From assembly GCA_022113835.1 (NCBI GenBank), contig JAILWY010000009.1, positions 2,827,501-2,891,500 on the forward strand: a stretch of DNA of 64,000 nt, in the 5' to 3' direction. Source of the DNA: Atopsyche davidsoni. Taxonomy: Eukaryota > Arthropoda > Insecta > Trichoptera > Hydrobiosidae. A program made the translations under genes and the position numbers. Positions 44,098 to 55,514 of the stretch are shown here, one piece after another (the stretch's first letter is position 1; each line of letters starts with the position of its first letter). The notes below the pieces were generated by a model, which saw nothing but the letters and a program-made list of their open reading frames with translations, was not told the origin of the DNA and did not search any database.

Positions 44098-44300
44098 GGG
44101 GAGAGCCGGCCGATCGTGACCGTGGCCGGCCGCGCGATCGTGAACATCCCAATTTGAGAAATCGTCCGAAATAATAAAAACACCCGCTAAGCGGTCACGA
44201 CACGATTGTTTCACATACAAATAACGCAACCTTCAATTATGCGCACAGAATAGTGAGGTGAGGAATCCACGCCTCCCCGCTGGAGCCTCGTTCCCGATGA
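44098..44300. other. GC-rich island abutting the tandem array
   Basis: Starts at the last repeat base. GCCGGCCGATCGTGAC (44105-44120) recurs as GCCGGCCGCGCGATCGTGAA about 20 bp later, a short GC-rich direct duplication with internal GGCCGGCC palindromes. It continues with GCTAAGCGGTCACGACACG and CCACGCCTCCCCGCTGG. No ORF beyond the array. Confidence 0.4.
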
Positions 44301-44309
44301 AAGCCAAAA

Positions 44310-45070
44310 CTTTACAACAAAATTAACATCGCAGGGTTAGGTGCTATAGATTTCCCACGCGTTTTAATTTAACCGTCGATTTGATGACATCATAGCGTGC
44401 TTTGTTTTTTTTTATTCAACAGCTTGCGTAAAAAAAAAACAACTGTGACGAGTCAATATCTCTGATTTGCATTGGTTAACAGATTACAGGATACTATCAT
44501 AAAAATGTAAATGTCGCCATTTTTGGTTACAAATGTAGTAGAAATGATGAAGAAATCCAGGACGTATAAATGTAATAAAACATAGTTACAAAGTTTTAAT
44601 TTTTAGGAAAAAAATGGCTAATATTACTTTTGTATAATAATATACAGAGCTTAGGATTTTCAGAGGGCAAAGTAGTAAAAACAGGATTGTGAGACAATTT
44701 TTTCATTAAAGTAAGGAATCTTCTGAAAGCCTCACGGCCAGAAAAGAATTAATAGGTAAAGTGGGCCATTATTCCATAAAATCCAATGCATATCGAATTT
44801 CAGGAAAAATCTATACATTTGGGGATCTAGTATTACTAGTTATGATTGACAATCGAAAACATCATTTTGGCTACAGTCTCAATTTCCTTATATAAAATAG
44901 AATCATTAACGTTAATTGATCTTGAAATCGAACCTATCCGATGAGTCAGGGAAGATGTCGACCTGTGAGATAGACAGAAGATGCATAGGTGATCAATGAT
45001 ATAGGATGCGTAGGTGTAAATGGGTATCAATATAAGAAAAGTAAGTCGTAAATTTATAATGTGTGTCGCC
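44310..45070. other. AT-rich DNA without recognised features
   Basis: No frame, array or repeat recognised on either strand. Confidence 0.5.
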
Positions 45071-45074
45071 TACT

Positions 45075-45490
45075 TAGGGGGTTTTCTTTGTTGAAATAGA
45101 TTTCCTTGTGAATGGGGCTTAATGGAGTCGCGGGGCTCCTTCAGCCAACCGGCTAGGAGAGCACAAGCCGCAGAGGGCTGGTGGCCGATTTCTGTATTTA
45201 CTCCATCACAAAAAGGGTGGCCGATAAAGAACCCCACCGCCCGTCTCCGTGCATATTTTATTCTCGCGAAATTGTCGAGCCTCAACAAAGCTTGAAAAAT
45301 AAACCCGAGCAGAGACGGTAATGTACACAATATCTCCAGGACTACGTGCTGCAGATGATAAAGCCAGGTTCTACGGGAATCCCAGCTTTTTCAGGCATGA
45401 AATATTATCCCGCTGATAGACCCCATAAATTAGTCTTAATCGTCCCAGCGAATGACGAAAGCTACAACGCCGGAACGAAGGAGCGTGGGA
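45075..45490. other. GC-richer island pair
   Basis: First patch: GGAGTCGCGGGGCTCCTTCAG and AGAACCCCACCGCCCGTCTCC. Second: CGGGAATCCCAGCTTTTTCAGG and ATCCCGCTGATAGACCCC, with CCCATAAATTAGTC (homeobox-like). Unique, no recognised coding frame. Confidence 0.3.
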
Positions 45491-45494
45491 ATTG

Positions 45495-48055
45495 CAATAT
45501 TATATTTTCTTCGGAGAAATAGGAGACTGAAATATTGCAATTAGACGAAATGAAAACGAAAATTAGAAAGTTTAATGTAATCAGTAAAATATTTTCTACT
45601 ACATTACCACATTTGCATTCCTGCTTATTGATCATTATGCTCCGGTCTCGAGCTTGTTTAAACAATTGCGTCTCTAAGAAGCTGTCTTTTAAATATTATG
45701 TTTTTTAAACGATTAATTTTATTTTTATTTTTAGCAACACTTTTAACAAAAGCAAAGAAAGGCTTTCGAGAAAAACACTATATAATACAATTTTTTTTTT
45801 AATGAATCTATTTACAAATTATTTCAATTGTATTCAAGATAGCGTGAAATATATTACTATAATACATAAATACATACATAAAAGTGATCCTCTACCAAGG
45901 TAGAGACTTTAATTCTCAAAGTGTATATATCCAATAAACTTAATATTTTCATACCTCTAGCGTAAGACGTAACAAATGAATTATTTATATAAGTTTTACC
46001 AATTGAAAAGAGCAAAAAGGGATTGTATGATAAACCCGAAAAGTACCTCAAAAAGAAAAAAAAAGTAGATAATACGCGAAAAAAAAAAGATTTGTGAAGT
46101 CTCTCACGGAAGTTTGTTTTTCTTAAAACAAGTTATTATAAGCAGAAATATACTTAGTTTTTTCTTCTTAGTTTTATCAAGGTTTGAAATACGTCAAAAG
46201 TTGGATTCCCCAGTGATTACAGATTGTTACGGCAAACTGAAAATCTAAGGAGAGAAAAGTGTGGGAAGTTCTCCGGAATACGGTGTGGAGTTCTCCCTTC
46301 CTGGGCAGGGAGACCTTTATCACGTAGGGATGTGATTGCCAACCCCAGCCTCTAAAACCAAAATAAAGAACGCAACCTTTGTTCAGTAGGTGATGAAGGT
46401 TTTCATCATCAGCATATATCGTCCAAAATCTGGTATAAGCCAAATAATACCAGATTAGGTTTATTCTTAAAGAATAATTGTAGTGCAGGTAATTCTATAT
46501 TAAGTATAAAAACAAAAAGACTACATTTAAAAAAAATTAAATCAATTGAATTTGTGAGATTTACAAAAGACAGTGAGGTAATTTTAGAAAAAAAATGTTA
46601 ATTAAAATCATTATGCAATTTAATGTAAATAATAGTTTCAATAAAAAAGTAAGTATACGAAAATTGATATGTAATTTGATTTATTTTAAATATAAATGTT
46701 TTATTTTATAATTAAATATAGAGTTGGACACCCCTGACGTACAAGCCTCACGCCTCAAATACACTTGTTAGTAACCAAATAATACAGTCTATATTTCATA
46801 ATCTTTTGACTATTATATTTGTATAGAGATATAGCCAACATTAGTAAGGTTTCTTGGCTAATTAAATATCGATTCTACATTTGTAATCTGAGAAAAACAG
46901 AAAAAAGCTTAATGTATGGGATTAACAATGCATGCAATGATTATTAATTTTTATTTATACTGAATCAACTGAAATAAAATTTAAAATAGGTACAAGTGGG
47001 ATACAAACCTTAACTGGTTTCTGTATATCTGATTATATTAAAATGAGCGATGTATTAATAGGAAATTATTTTTTTTAAATGATATCAGTCATAAGTTGAC
47101 GGTATATTTATAAATGATCGATTCTCACATGAAGCATAACAAAATAAAACATATTTTATTTGTTCAATGTGGGAACCGATTATCTAAAAATATGTTGGTA
47201 ATTATTTGAGTAAAAGCCAATTTATTTTAATTTCAGTCAATTAAGCAGCCCCAACGTAAGAATTATGTGTAGTTTTAGTTCAATGAAAGTAACTAAACTA
47301 ACTATATACATCCTGCGGGTACTCTGTGAAATTAATAGTACTTAGATAGTCGAGTCGTAATTTCTAATTATTTATTCATAAGCACAGGTGAGGCACCTAT
47401 TACCTGGCTAATTATCACTATAGCAATTCATTACGAACTGGCAGGTAAGAATTCATTATGTCAGCAGAAACATTCAACTGTAAAAGGACCACGAAAAAGT
47501 AAAAGAAAATAAAAAGTAAGAGAACAATGTTCATTGATAATTATTTTCATACAAATTAAATATAAAAAGACAAATCTGTATACTTAATAAACTTCCGACT
47601 CTTAGCGTGCTTATAATGATTGTAACTGCTATATTTCAATAAATTTATATTAAGCAAAAATACATATAAATATATTTAAATTCTACTGTACAATATAGTT
47701 ACAGTATGTATGCGCTAGGTTTGTGAGTTATATTCGTTTATAATAAAGAGAAATCTTAAATTATGCTTGATTTATTTGTATGAATCTTTTCACTAAATAA
47801 GAGCTCTTAACCTATTTTTATTGTGTAAAAGCTAAAAGAGTTTACATAAAAACATGTTTAATATGTTTACTTAATAAAAGAGATAAAAGTAATTTATATG
47901 ATTATGAACCGCGCTATAAATATATGTAACAGTTGAATTTACAATATTCATTTTTAAAAGTACATTAGAAGATAAAATAAGAGCTTTTAAATAAATATAT
48001 CACGTTGGTTTAACCCAGTGAACTATAAGACAGATACAGGGGTTGCTGAAGGGAT
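45495..48055. other. AT-rich DNA; one 88-codon minus frame
   Basis: The minus frame 46177-46443 (TTG start; contains KVSLPRKGELHTVFRR and HTFLSLDFQFAVT) has ordinary composition and sits after a TTATACCAG acceptor-like word, but no family is recognised. The rest is A/T-rich DNA without arrays or terminal repeats. Confidence 0.35.
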
Positions 48056-48059
48056 GAAA

Positions 48060-48230
48060 TAATTCAGTATCAGATAATAATTCCGCGAGTGGAGGCAGTG
48101 AGCGTTAAGGGTTGGCTAATTGTTGGCTTCAGGGGTCCCTGCTCTGGGGGGTGCTTTAGGAAAAGAGACTTGCCACGCTTTGAGAGCAGGGGGATGTTTT
48201 CTGTCGCATCCCTGGTACTAATTTATAAAG
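48060..48230. other. GC-richer island
   Basis: CCGCGAGTGGAGGCAGTGAGC, GGGGTCCCTGCTCTGGGGGG and GAGACTTGCCACGCTTTGAG. Unique and short; nothing coding. Confidence 0.25.
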
Positions 48231-48440
48231 TAAATGTGTGCTTGTAGCTTGTGAGATAATTATTTGAAATTAAAACGTACCCTGCTCTGCAGAATAAATC
48301 AAATACAATATATTTGAAACGTTGGAGGAAACCTCTCATTTCATTAATTTCTGTATATAACTTAAAAATATACTTTTGTTAGCAGTGAATTTGGCTATAA
48401 GTTAAATTAGATAAGTTATAAAATAACTTGTTAAGGGTCT

Positions 48441-48990
48441 TGCTACCTAACCTTGCTTGGTGTCCATCCCCCGTCTGCCACAAAAAAAGGACCGTTTTAC
48501 CTGGCGAAATCGTGTCATTTAATTAATTTAATTGTCACTTTATTTTTCTATATCAAAAGTTGATTTTTTTATAAAGTACAGAAAAAACTCTAAATTATAT
48601 TTATCTATTTTTTATTATTTAATAAACGTCCATTTTCAGGGTAAAATAAAATATTGAAGATGTTGAAAAATTTGATAAAATGACGACTTTTCGAAACCAA
48701 AGTTTGTTAAAGATTTTTTTTTTTTAATTTTTTAAATAATAAATCACACAGGGTTTATATTTAATCTTTTAATTCCAATTGAAAAAAAGACTTTTAAATG
48801 TTTAGGACTCTAGGACGAATCTCCAAATTCCTACACTTCAATCGGAAAAACACATATTTATCATATTAAAAGTAAATTTAAAAGAAATAAAAATATATTC
48901 TGTTCGGAAGAAGGGATGTATCTAACTTTTTGCGTTTAAATTTTTTTGATTGGTGCAGTCGATTTTTCGCAAAACGAACCAGAAAATGAT
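48441..48990 (+). mobile_element. Unclassified repeat U, copy 3
   Basis: Opposite in orientation to 38699-39250 and collinear with it from TGCTACCTAACCTTG to GTCGATTTTTCGCAAA; the TATGGGACC end is absent. It retains a frame reading GVHPPSATKKGPFYLAKSCH and on to FFYIKS and a stop. Compared with copy 1 this frame shows conservative changes (M/L, V/I) and a 7-A instead of 6-A tract. This suggests a decayed coding end, but no protein family could be named. Confidence 0.7.
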
Positions 48991-49154
48991 AGAAACATCT
49001 GCTAAATTCTGCCCAGAATTTTTTTGTTGTTGTGAAAACAATCTTTTAAATCAGCCCCTTTTTTTTATAGAAAGCGCTTTAAATTTAGTTTCGCATTTTT
49101 ACATCGCATGTGTTTCTGCAGTTTTAATAAATAACACTGTCAGTCAGGCGTTTG

Positions 49155-49330
49155 GTGGTTAGTTTGATTGTTAGATATGAGAGGTCGTCACCCCTGGGGT
49201 GGAGACCACAGAGGGGTGCAAGCCTCCCCTTCAGTCTCTGCCCTATACATTACACACGATGCACTTGACGTATTGTTCAGGCCACAAAGGGGTGGGACTG
49301 TTAAAGGAGATCCGATTATATCCTATCTTT
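49155..49330. other. GC-richer island
   Basis: GAGGTCGTCACCCCTGGGG, GGGGTGCAAGCCTCCCC and GGCCACAAAGGGGTGGGAC. CCCCTGGGGTGGAGACCAC and AAAGGGGTGGGAC give repeated GGGGTGG words on one strand. The 73-codon frame has no domain. Confidence 0.25.
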
Positions 49331-49334
49331 TGTT

Positions 49335-51595
49335 CATGAGCGGTGTGATTATTCGGAAAAAATATCTTTTTATGAAACTCCATACGTAAACTATATTATA
49401 CTATGAATAAACTTATCATGTTAAAGAAATCTACTTATATCTTTTTATATATACAAAGAATAAACTTCATGGCAAAAAATAGTGCACACTACAAAATTCT
49501 TTCAAACTATTTTTCGAATTATTATTGAGTTACAAATGCTTAAAATAATACCTAATAAAAATTCATGTACTTTGTACAGGTAATTTCCAAAATCAATAAA
49601 TTTAAACTTTTACGTAATTTGGAAAAAAACGAAAAATCGAGGAAGACTTTTAACAGATTCAAATTGAATAAAAAATACATTATTTCGCATAAAAGTACAA
49701 CGCGATTCAATTTGCTTTAATTCAATTTTCTTATGAAAGCCCAAAAGAGCCTCTCGATCCAGTTTTGATCGAGTTCCCAAGTTTGTCGGCTCCTGCCTAA
49801 GGGAGGAAATATGATCTAATAAGCGAGAATGTAAGTAGATGCATCGTCGAAGGATTGGTATAAAATGTTTAACCACATATTCATTACAAATATCGTAAAT
49901 TAATTGGATAAGATAATCTAAGAGAAGTGGGGAGATTTAAAAAATATATATAGCAGGTAAACCTAATAAGAAAATGAACCTATCTAATATGCTCTTTCTG
50001 TATATTTGCTATGTAAATTTATATCCTAAAACGAACTGCTATAAATTTGATTTGATATGTGTGTGTGTTATAATCATATAAGAAAAATACGGTTTAATAC
50101 GAATAACTAGCTTAATTAGGAACTCTCCACTTAAATAAAAAATGTTTAACTGGATAAACATAATTGTTTAATAAAGATAAGGAAATATTGTAAAATATCT
50201 GCTTTTACTTTTCAAGGTATTTATCAGCGAAAGCACTTGCCACCAATTTTTTTTTTAATGTTAATATTTCAATGATTCACACTGACGATTATTCAATGTA
50301 CATTAATTTAAATTTCATTGCACTTGTTCGTTAAAGCGTATGACCCTAAATTATGTTTAGTGCAATATGACGCTCATTGAAAATAAATTGTACTGAAAGA
50401 ACCCCAAGTTGAATGAATGAATGAATGAACATGGAGGGCTCGTGAAGAGATAAAAATATTAGAATGAAATAATCAAACATTACATATTAGATAAGTTTAT
50501 AAAAAAAGCTAATTTTTATTTACTTAATTAAAGGTATAAAATAACATAGAAGATTGTCAAAGTTTTTGCTTTTCAAAATATTTTTGATAAAAAAAAAAAA
50601 AAATTCGTGCAAAGCTTGGACGCCACTGGATTACACGGGCAATATTAACCACAGATGGGCGCGGCCCAAACAAGTTTTATTGTTACAAAAAACATACTTC
50701 AAAATCGGTCCAATTCATTCCTATTCATGCGAACCACTAAAAAACACATTCACTCTAAAAACTAGGCTCTAATCTCAGAGGGTTCCCGTTTTTGGGTGGA
50801 TTTAATGGAATATATTAAAAAACGTGGCAACAAAGGAAAACGGATCAGTGATGGACTCAATCGATTCATTACAAACAAAATAATCGACTTAAAAGTGATT
50901 AATTGAATGGCCGACCATTAATTAATTGTATATGAGTATTTAAGTTTCCGAACTATTACTATTTACAAAGGTTTTTGCGAATATTGTTTACTATGAAGTT
51001 TTGATTTCAATGCGAATTTAGTCAGTTATTATTAAATAGTTAAAATTATAATATGATCAGTAGATTGTTCAAAACTTTTTTTATGAACTCTACAATTGCA
51101 AATTACACTACTAATTTCAAAAATTCACATTAATTTAATACACAAGTACTTAAAAGATATTTTGAAGATGGTGGAGATTGTATATCTTGTGTTCGTGTTG
51201 ATGTAATAACTTAAAACAGAAAAGGTGATTTCGAAAGCATTGTTACCATATATGTAAATTTGTAAGATATAATTCTATAAATAAGTATAAATTAAAATTT
51301 ATCTTTATATTGTGTCTTTATAGTTGTACTCAAAACATTTCCTTGGGTTTAAATCACCAAATACGTAAAATGTACGTTTTAGGTTTGTACAAGTTCATGG
51401 AAAAATAATTTCGACTGAAAATTAAAATAAACCTTTTTGTTTAATATCATAATTTCTCGAGTATTTTAAATGGAACAAGTCAGTCAATATACAATACGTT
51501 TCTCGCTTAGGTTTGACAAATTTCGTTGAAATTCAATTTTACTTCAAGATTTGTTTGCGTTTGACTGAATACATAAAAATTTGGAATAATTCCAC
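49335..51595. other. AT-rich DNA with (GAAT)n
   Basis: At 50411-50429 GAAT is repeated about five times. A 14-A run lies at 50590-50603. No genes or mobile-element ends recognised. Confidence 0.5.
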
Positions 51596-51599
51596 GATT

Positions 51600-51860
51600 A
51601 TAAATCAGGAAAATTCATTTCCACAGGCCGAAGAACGTAAGATCTTGATTACTTTCATATTTATTCATTGAAATTAAAATGGTAGACAATAAATACCAAC
51701 GAAATGTAATACCGTTAAATCACAGCCGAGGCGCTCTCGAGGTGGATAAATTGTGAAATTAGCAAGCCATTAATCAACAAATCATCCGGATAAAAGACGG
51801 CCACACTCCAGGTGAAGAAGATTAATTACGCCGGTGGTCACTTCTGAACAAAATAAAGCT
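51600..51860. promoter_or_regulatory. Candidate enhancer, homeodomain-type site cluster
   Basis: In a moderately GC-rich unique block: GTTAAATCACAGCCGAGG, AAGCCATTAATCAACAAATC (ATTAATCA, 51769-51776), CCGGATAAAAGACGG and AAGATTAATTACGCCGG (ATTAATTA, 51821-51828). Several TAAT cores sit within about 100 bp, interleaved with GC-rich words. This is denser than in neighbouring A/T-rich DNA of random type. No ORF. Function is inferred from motif clustering only. Confidence 0.35.
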
Positions 51861-51984
51861 TTTTTATTAAAAATAATAATCACAAGAAGTCAACGAAAAT
51901 TATCATAATTCTTAAATAAAAATTATTTGTTGAAATACGGCATTAAATAATTACATGGGAATTAGGTTTTATTAATATTCAAAT

Positions 51985-52310
51985 TGCAATCGCAAATGAA
52001 ATGACAATCAACACCTTTTATGTCTCCATCGGCAAACAATCGACAATCTAGCCGTTAAATTTGAAATATGCGACGTAAATTTTGACAGCGCATCAATAAT
52101 ATGCACAAAGCCGCGACGAAATTTGCAGTTAATGTGTGTCGAATCAGGAATTAAACGCGCAGGAAATCAACAATGGTGTTTGATGTTACCATCGGTAATG
52201 GTGAGTGCCCAAGCCCCGAGGGATCTATGGGAACTAATGGCGTTCTACACTATCACTACAGTGTCCGAAAATTAATAATTTTAAACTACTGCGGGCCTAC
52301 AATGAAATGG
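51985..52310. promoter_or_regulatory. Candidate enhancer, Hox/Meis-type words
   Basis: AATGACAATCAACACC, CCTTTTATGTCTCCATCGG (Caudal/Abd-B-type TTTTATG), AATTTTGACAGCGC (Meis/Homothorax TGACAG, 52083-52088), CATCAATAATATGC and GTTACCATCGGTAATGG (inverted words around ACCATCGGTAAT). Unique, no ORF. May form one unit with 51600-51860. Unproven. Confidence 0.3.
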
Positions 52311-52639
52311 GCAACGAGTCAAAAGGTTTGTACATAATGAAAGCAAGTCTCTGTTTTGTGGGTGATATCATGAATTTTGAAATACCGTGTATATCATTGG
52401 AGGTCATAAAATGAATTTAATGCTATTTTGTATGAATGAGGCACTTACAGATGCATCGAAATCTTCAACAGTAAGCGAACGACAAGAAATAGAGAAAGGA
52501 AAGAACGCACGAATGAGAAATCTCAAACAGCGATTTGGGCAAATTACTTTCCAAGTCCCATTCAGCACAGCCTCATTTTAGAGTGGAGTCAATAAAATGA
52601 AGATAGCAGGCATAATAGCTTTGACAAATAAATCAAGGG

Positions 52640-52830
52640 GAAAAGGAACTGAGAACGTTGTTTTGTGTCGGCGTCTTAGCCCGTGAGCCTCGCGGGGGTG
52701 GAGTCGGGGGTTTGTTTAAACTTTTATTGCTTTTTTCGCTAATCTCGGAGGGCGGCTGCGTAATGGGGCGTGCGTCCCTGGAGGTCGAGAAAGAGATGTA
52801 AAAAATGGCAGAGGTGTAAAGACGACACAC
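52640..52830. other. GC-rich island
   Basis: GTCTTAGCCCGTGAGCCTCG, GGGGGTGGAGTCGGGGG and GGAGGGCGGCTGCGTAATGG. A 65-codon minus frame with Pro runs reflects composition. No repeat. Confidence 0.25.
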
Positions 52831-52834
52831 TTAC

Positions 52835-53365
52835 ACATATAGAAAAACGATAATGCTTTAACTTGCGCCGATCTAGATTTTATTTTTTTTTATTTTGACA
52901 CCACCTACGTCAATGAGTATTCATGTATTTTTTTTTTTTCAAAATTTACTTTTCCTAATCGACCTCCACCGTCGTTTAACAGGTTTGTGCATTCAAATAG
53001 GTCAATTCATTTTTTTTTTTATGATTTCGATCACAGCGCACTATAAAGAAAATAATTAACTCAAAAGATTCATACATAGCTCGATATCTTTAATTTGTAC
53101 ACAGTGTCATTTAAGATATACATATTTATAGCATATACATTATAATAAAACAAGGACGTATCTTTTTAGTTGAATTTTTTTCGGTTTTCTACACGCATTA
53201 TAAAACACAACAGAAACAAAATAAATACATTTTAAAACGAGACCGGGCATTTGCAGATAACGTTCCCTCTGGACTTAACGCATTTCGTTTTAATAATATA
53301 ATCCTACCGGAAACGTTAATTATAATTTTTCAAATATTACCTTTGCAAAAAAAATATATCCCAGC
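52835..53365. other. AT-rich DNA without recognised features
   Basis: Several T homopolymers (52926-52939, 53010-53020). No feature recognised. Confidence 0.5.
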
Positions 53366-53369
53366 GTGT

Positions 53370-53605
53370 ATTTTTAATGAGCATTGGGCGCAGAGTCAGA
53401 GCTCAATCGGAGTCGAGCGCCCGACTTGTGCAAAGACAGATGAAAAAAATCTACGTAAAGAGCAGAATGGAAATTCGGTAAGCGTCCAAGTTTTCCAATT
53501 AGCCCCGAGAATACATCTTCCACAGTGTGTTTCGGAGATTTCTGCCACCCGGCCCTACAGGGTGCCCCGCTACCTCGCAATTAACCGCACACATTTCATT
53601 GAACT
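53370..53605. other. GC-richer island
   Basis: GGGCGCAGAGTCAGAGC, GGAGTCGAGCGCCCGACTTG and GCCACCCGGCCCTACAGGG. A 128-codon frame (53343-53729) begins at TTG and has no ATG in its first part. An opposite frame overlaps, and no domain is seen. Confidence 0.25.
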
Positions 53606-53820
53606 CAATTTACTGACCAAGCCAATCCCAAGCACAAAAATATTTTTAAAAGCTTTATTATATTTAATGCTTGTTATGATTGATAAATATGATTATAATT
53701 GTTGTCTGGGTTTAATATTAACAGCTTAAACACTCATAGTAAAAATGCAATTTTTTAATGAAACGTATTTATCATATGTGTCTTCATTTACGCCATACAA
53801 ACATTAAAGTAAAATAAATA

Positions 53821-54025
53821 CAGTAATACCCCGCTTTACGCGAGGGATACGTTCCGGAAAAACTCGCATTTAAGTGAAATTCGCGTATATCGGGGTTAAA
53901 CATACATACATAGTCAAAACTTAATACGAATCATTTGAATCAATCACTTTAATTCTAAGAACACTTTATGCAGTATTACATGTTATTTTTAATGAAAAAT
54001 AAATAAATAAAGCGGGGTATTACTG
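53821..54025. mobile_element. Pogo/Tigger-like MITE
   Basis: Flanked by TA on both sides (53819-53820 and 54026-54027). Perfect 18-bp terminal inverted repeats start CAGTAATACCCCGCTTTA. CAGT-TACCYCG-type termini with TA duplication are typical of the pogo/Tigger branch of Tc1/mariner. At 205 bp it has no transposase. The interior near the left end (TTCGCGTATATCGGGG) repeats the terminal motif imperfectly, as Tigger ends often do. Confidence 0.85.
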
Positions 54026-54426
54026 TATATACAATGAGTAGTTTATGTAATTTAATCAATTATATTTTAAAAACAACAAAAAAAACTCACTTCTAAACTG
54101 TTTGATCGAATTTCTCTGACTTTATAAAACGCTAGATAAAAACGAACTAAATAATACAAATAAAACTAATAGATGTATAGGTTATAGAGGGTTTCCAAGT
54201 ATCAAACTTTCAGGGATGAAGGCTCGAATAAGTAACTCAAAAATACGTATTCCCTAGCCGCCCGGCTATCACCGACTGACAACCAGACCACTTTATTTTA
54301 ACTATAAATATTTTTTTTTTATAGGTTTGGTACCTTGCTTCTTATGTACAAGGTTTGTCATCACAATTTGGGGAAACTTTCCAAACTAGTCAATCGAAAT
54401 TGTGCTATATATGGGAGTGACTGAAG

Positions 54427-54692
54427 CTACACCCCCTGGTTTATCTTCTTCATGGTTCCGATGACACACTTCAAGAAGCCATCCAGTGAATTTATCAACT
54501 GCGGGTGTCTCGCCACTGACTTCAGGTCATCCAGGCACAGGCCCTCCTGTTGGTGTCTCTGAAGACCAAAGATGGGGCATGAACCCACAAGGTGGATCAC
54601 TATTTGTGGAGTAATATAATCACAAGGGCATGTGTCAAGAGGAACCTGCGGAGATAACTTCTCATCATTCCATGACCCGTTAGGAGCTGTGT
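54427..54692 (-). pseudogene. Jockey/R1-like LINE reverse transcriptase, C-terminal tail
   Basis: On the minus strand: LTGHGMMRSYLRRF followed, after a one-base shift, by DTCPCDYITPQIVIHLVGSC, then PIFGLQRHQQEG, LKSVARHPQLINSLDGFLKC and VIGTMKKINQGV with a stop at 54427. The TGHG...YLRRF and CPC...H...C pattern is the conserved C-terminal zinc-binding region of Jockey/R1-type non-LTR polyproteins. Only this 3' end remains. It is a different LINE from the 10616/26038/28336 family. Confidence 0.75.
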
Positions 54693-54834
54693 TGATTCAA
54701 AGCTAATCCAGCAGGTATTATAAATAGTAAAACGTTTGAGCATAGACGATAACTCAATATTATGTCAAGCAGTGGCTCGCCGTTCAATACAGTGGTTATT
54801 TTTTCAGCGGAGTACGGCTTGTAGAAGCAGGGCG

Positions 54835-55060
54835 GTGAGTTTTCAGCGCGCGGGGCGCCACATTTTCCGGTAATGCCTTCGGGGACCGGCGGGTCCGTAA
54901 AAACGCGCCGAAGCCAATTTGAGTTTCTACTCGAATTTACGGCTCTGGCCACCAACCGAGCAAATTTATTTACTTTTTCTCAACTCCATAAACGGGGTGC
55001 ACCCCGACGGGAAGGGGGCGCGGAGCTAAGAATTAGCGCGTGGGACTCGCGCTAAACTAC
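54835..55060. other. GC-rich island
   Basis: AGCGCGCGGGGCGCCACATTTTCC, GGGGACCGGCGGGTCCG, GTGCACCCCGACGGGAAGGG and GGACTCGCGC, with GGAAACG-like words. A 60-codon ATG frame (54873-55055) has no recognised domain and a 91-codon opposite frame overlaps it. Confidence 0.3.
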
Positions 55061-55082
55061 ACTACTTTTAAAAATAAAAATT

Positions 55083-55120
55083 CATTACGATCGACCCAAA
55101 AAACTGGGTCATCATCAGAT
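55083..55120 (-). ncRNA. Hammerhead-like core, stem II intact
   Basis: The minus strand reads CTGATGA (55112-55118, exact CUGANGA box), then a stem TGACCCA(GTTTTT)TGGGTCG with about six pairs, then GATCGTAATG. In a standard motif GAAAC should follow the stem; here it is reduced to GA. The rest of the layout, including the downstream CGTAATGAATTTTTA, fits a Penelope-type hammerhead relic. Inactive as it stands. Confidence 0.45.
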
Positions 55121-55124
55121 GCAT

Positions 55125-55510
55125 AACTAGTAATGCAAATAATTTTAATATACTCAAAGTGAAGACAAAATACAAAGGTACTTTAATCATTATAATAATA
55201 GATCTTCACGAATCAAATGCCACTTCCCTTAACAAGATAAAAAAAAATTGTTGATAGTTCAACGTGTATTGAAACGCTCGAAGTATAGAATGCATCTTTC
55301 ATTACTAAGCAGGACTGAAAAAAAAATGTATACCGTGGTGCTAAGATTGACTGCTATGAAATGAAGATACTGTCCTTAGTATTGAAAATAATGTATCAAA
55401 TCATTCAATCTATATAAAGATAAAACAGTCATATATACGGCGAAATGCAATGCTAGATGTATTCGATTGAATAGCAAAAACGGGGTTTACAGCACGATTT
55501 TAAATCGATT
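55125..55510. other. AT-rich DNA without recognised features
   Basis: No repeats or frames of interest up to the Helitron remnant. Confidence 0.5.
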
Positions 55511-55514
55511 GTGT

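Noticed and set aside
43748..44183. Several 63-85 codon frames with similar proteins
   Set aside because: They are the 103-bp tandem unit read in rotating frames; the period is not a multiple of three.
53343..53729. 128-codon plus-strand frame
   Set aside because: Starts at TTG, lacks an early ATG, has an overlapping opposite frame and no domain.
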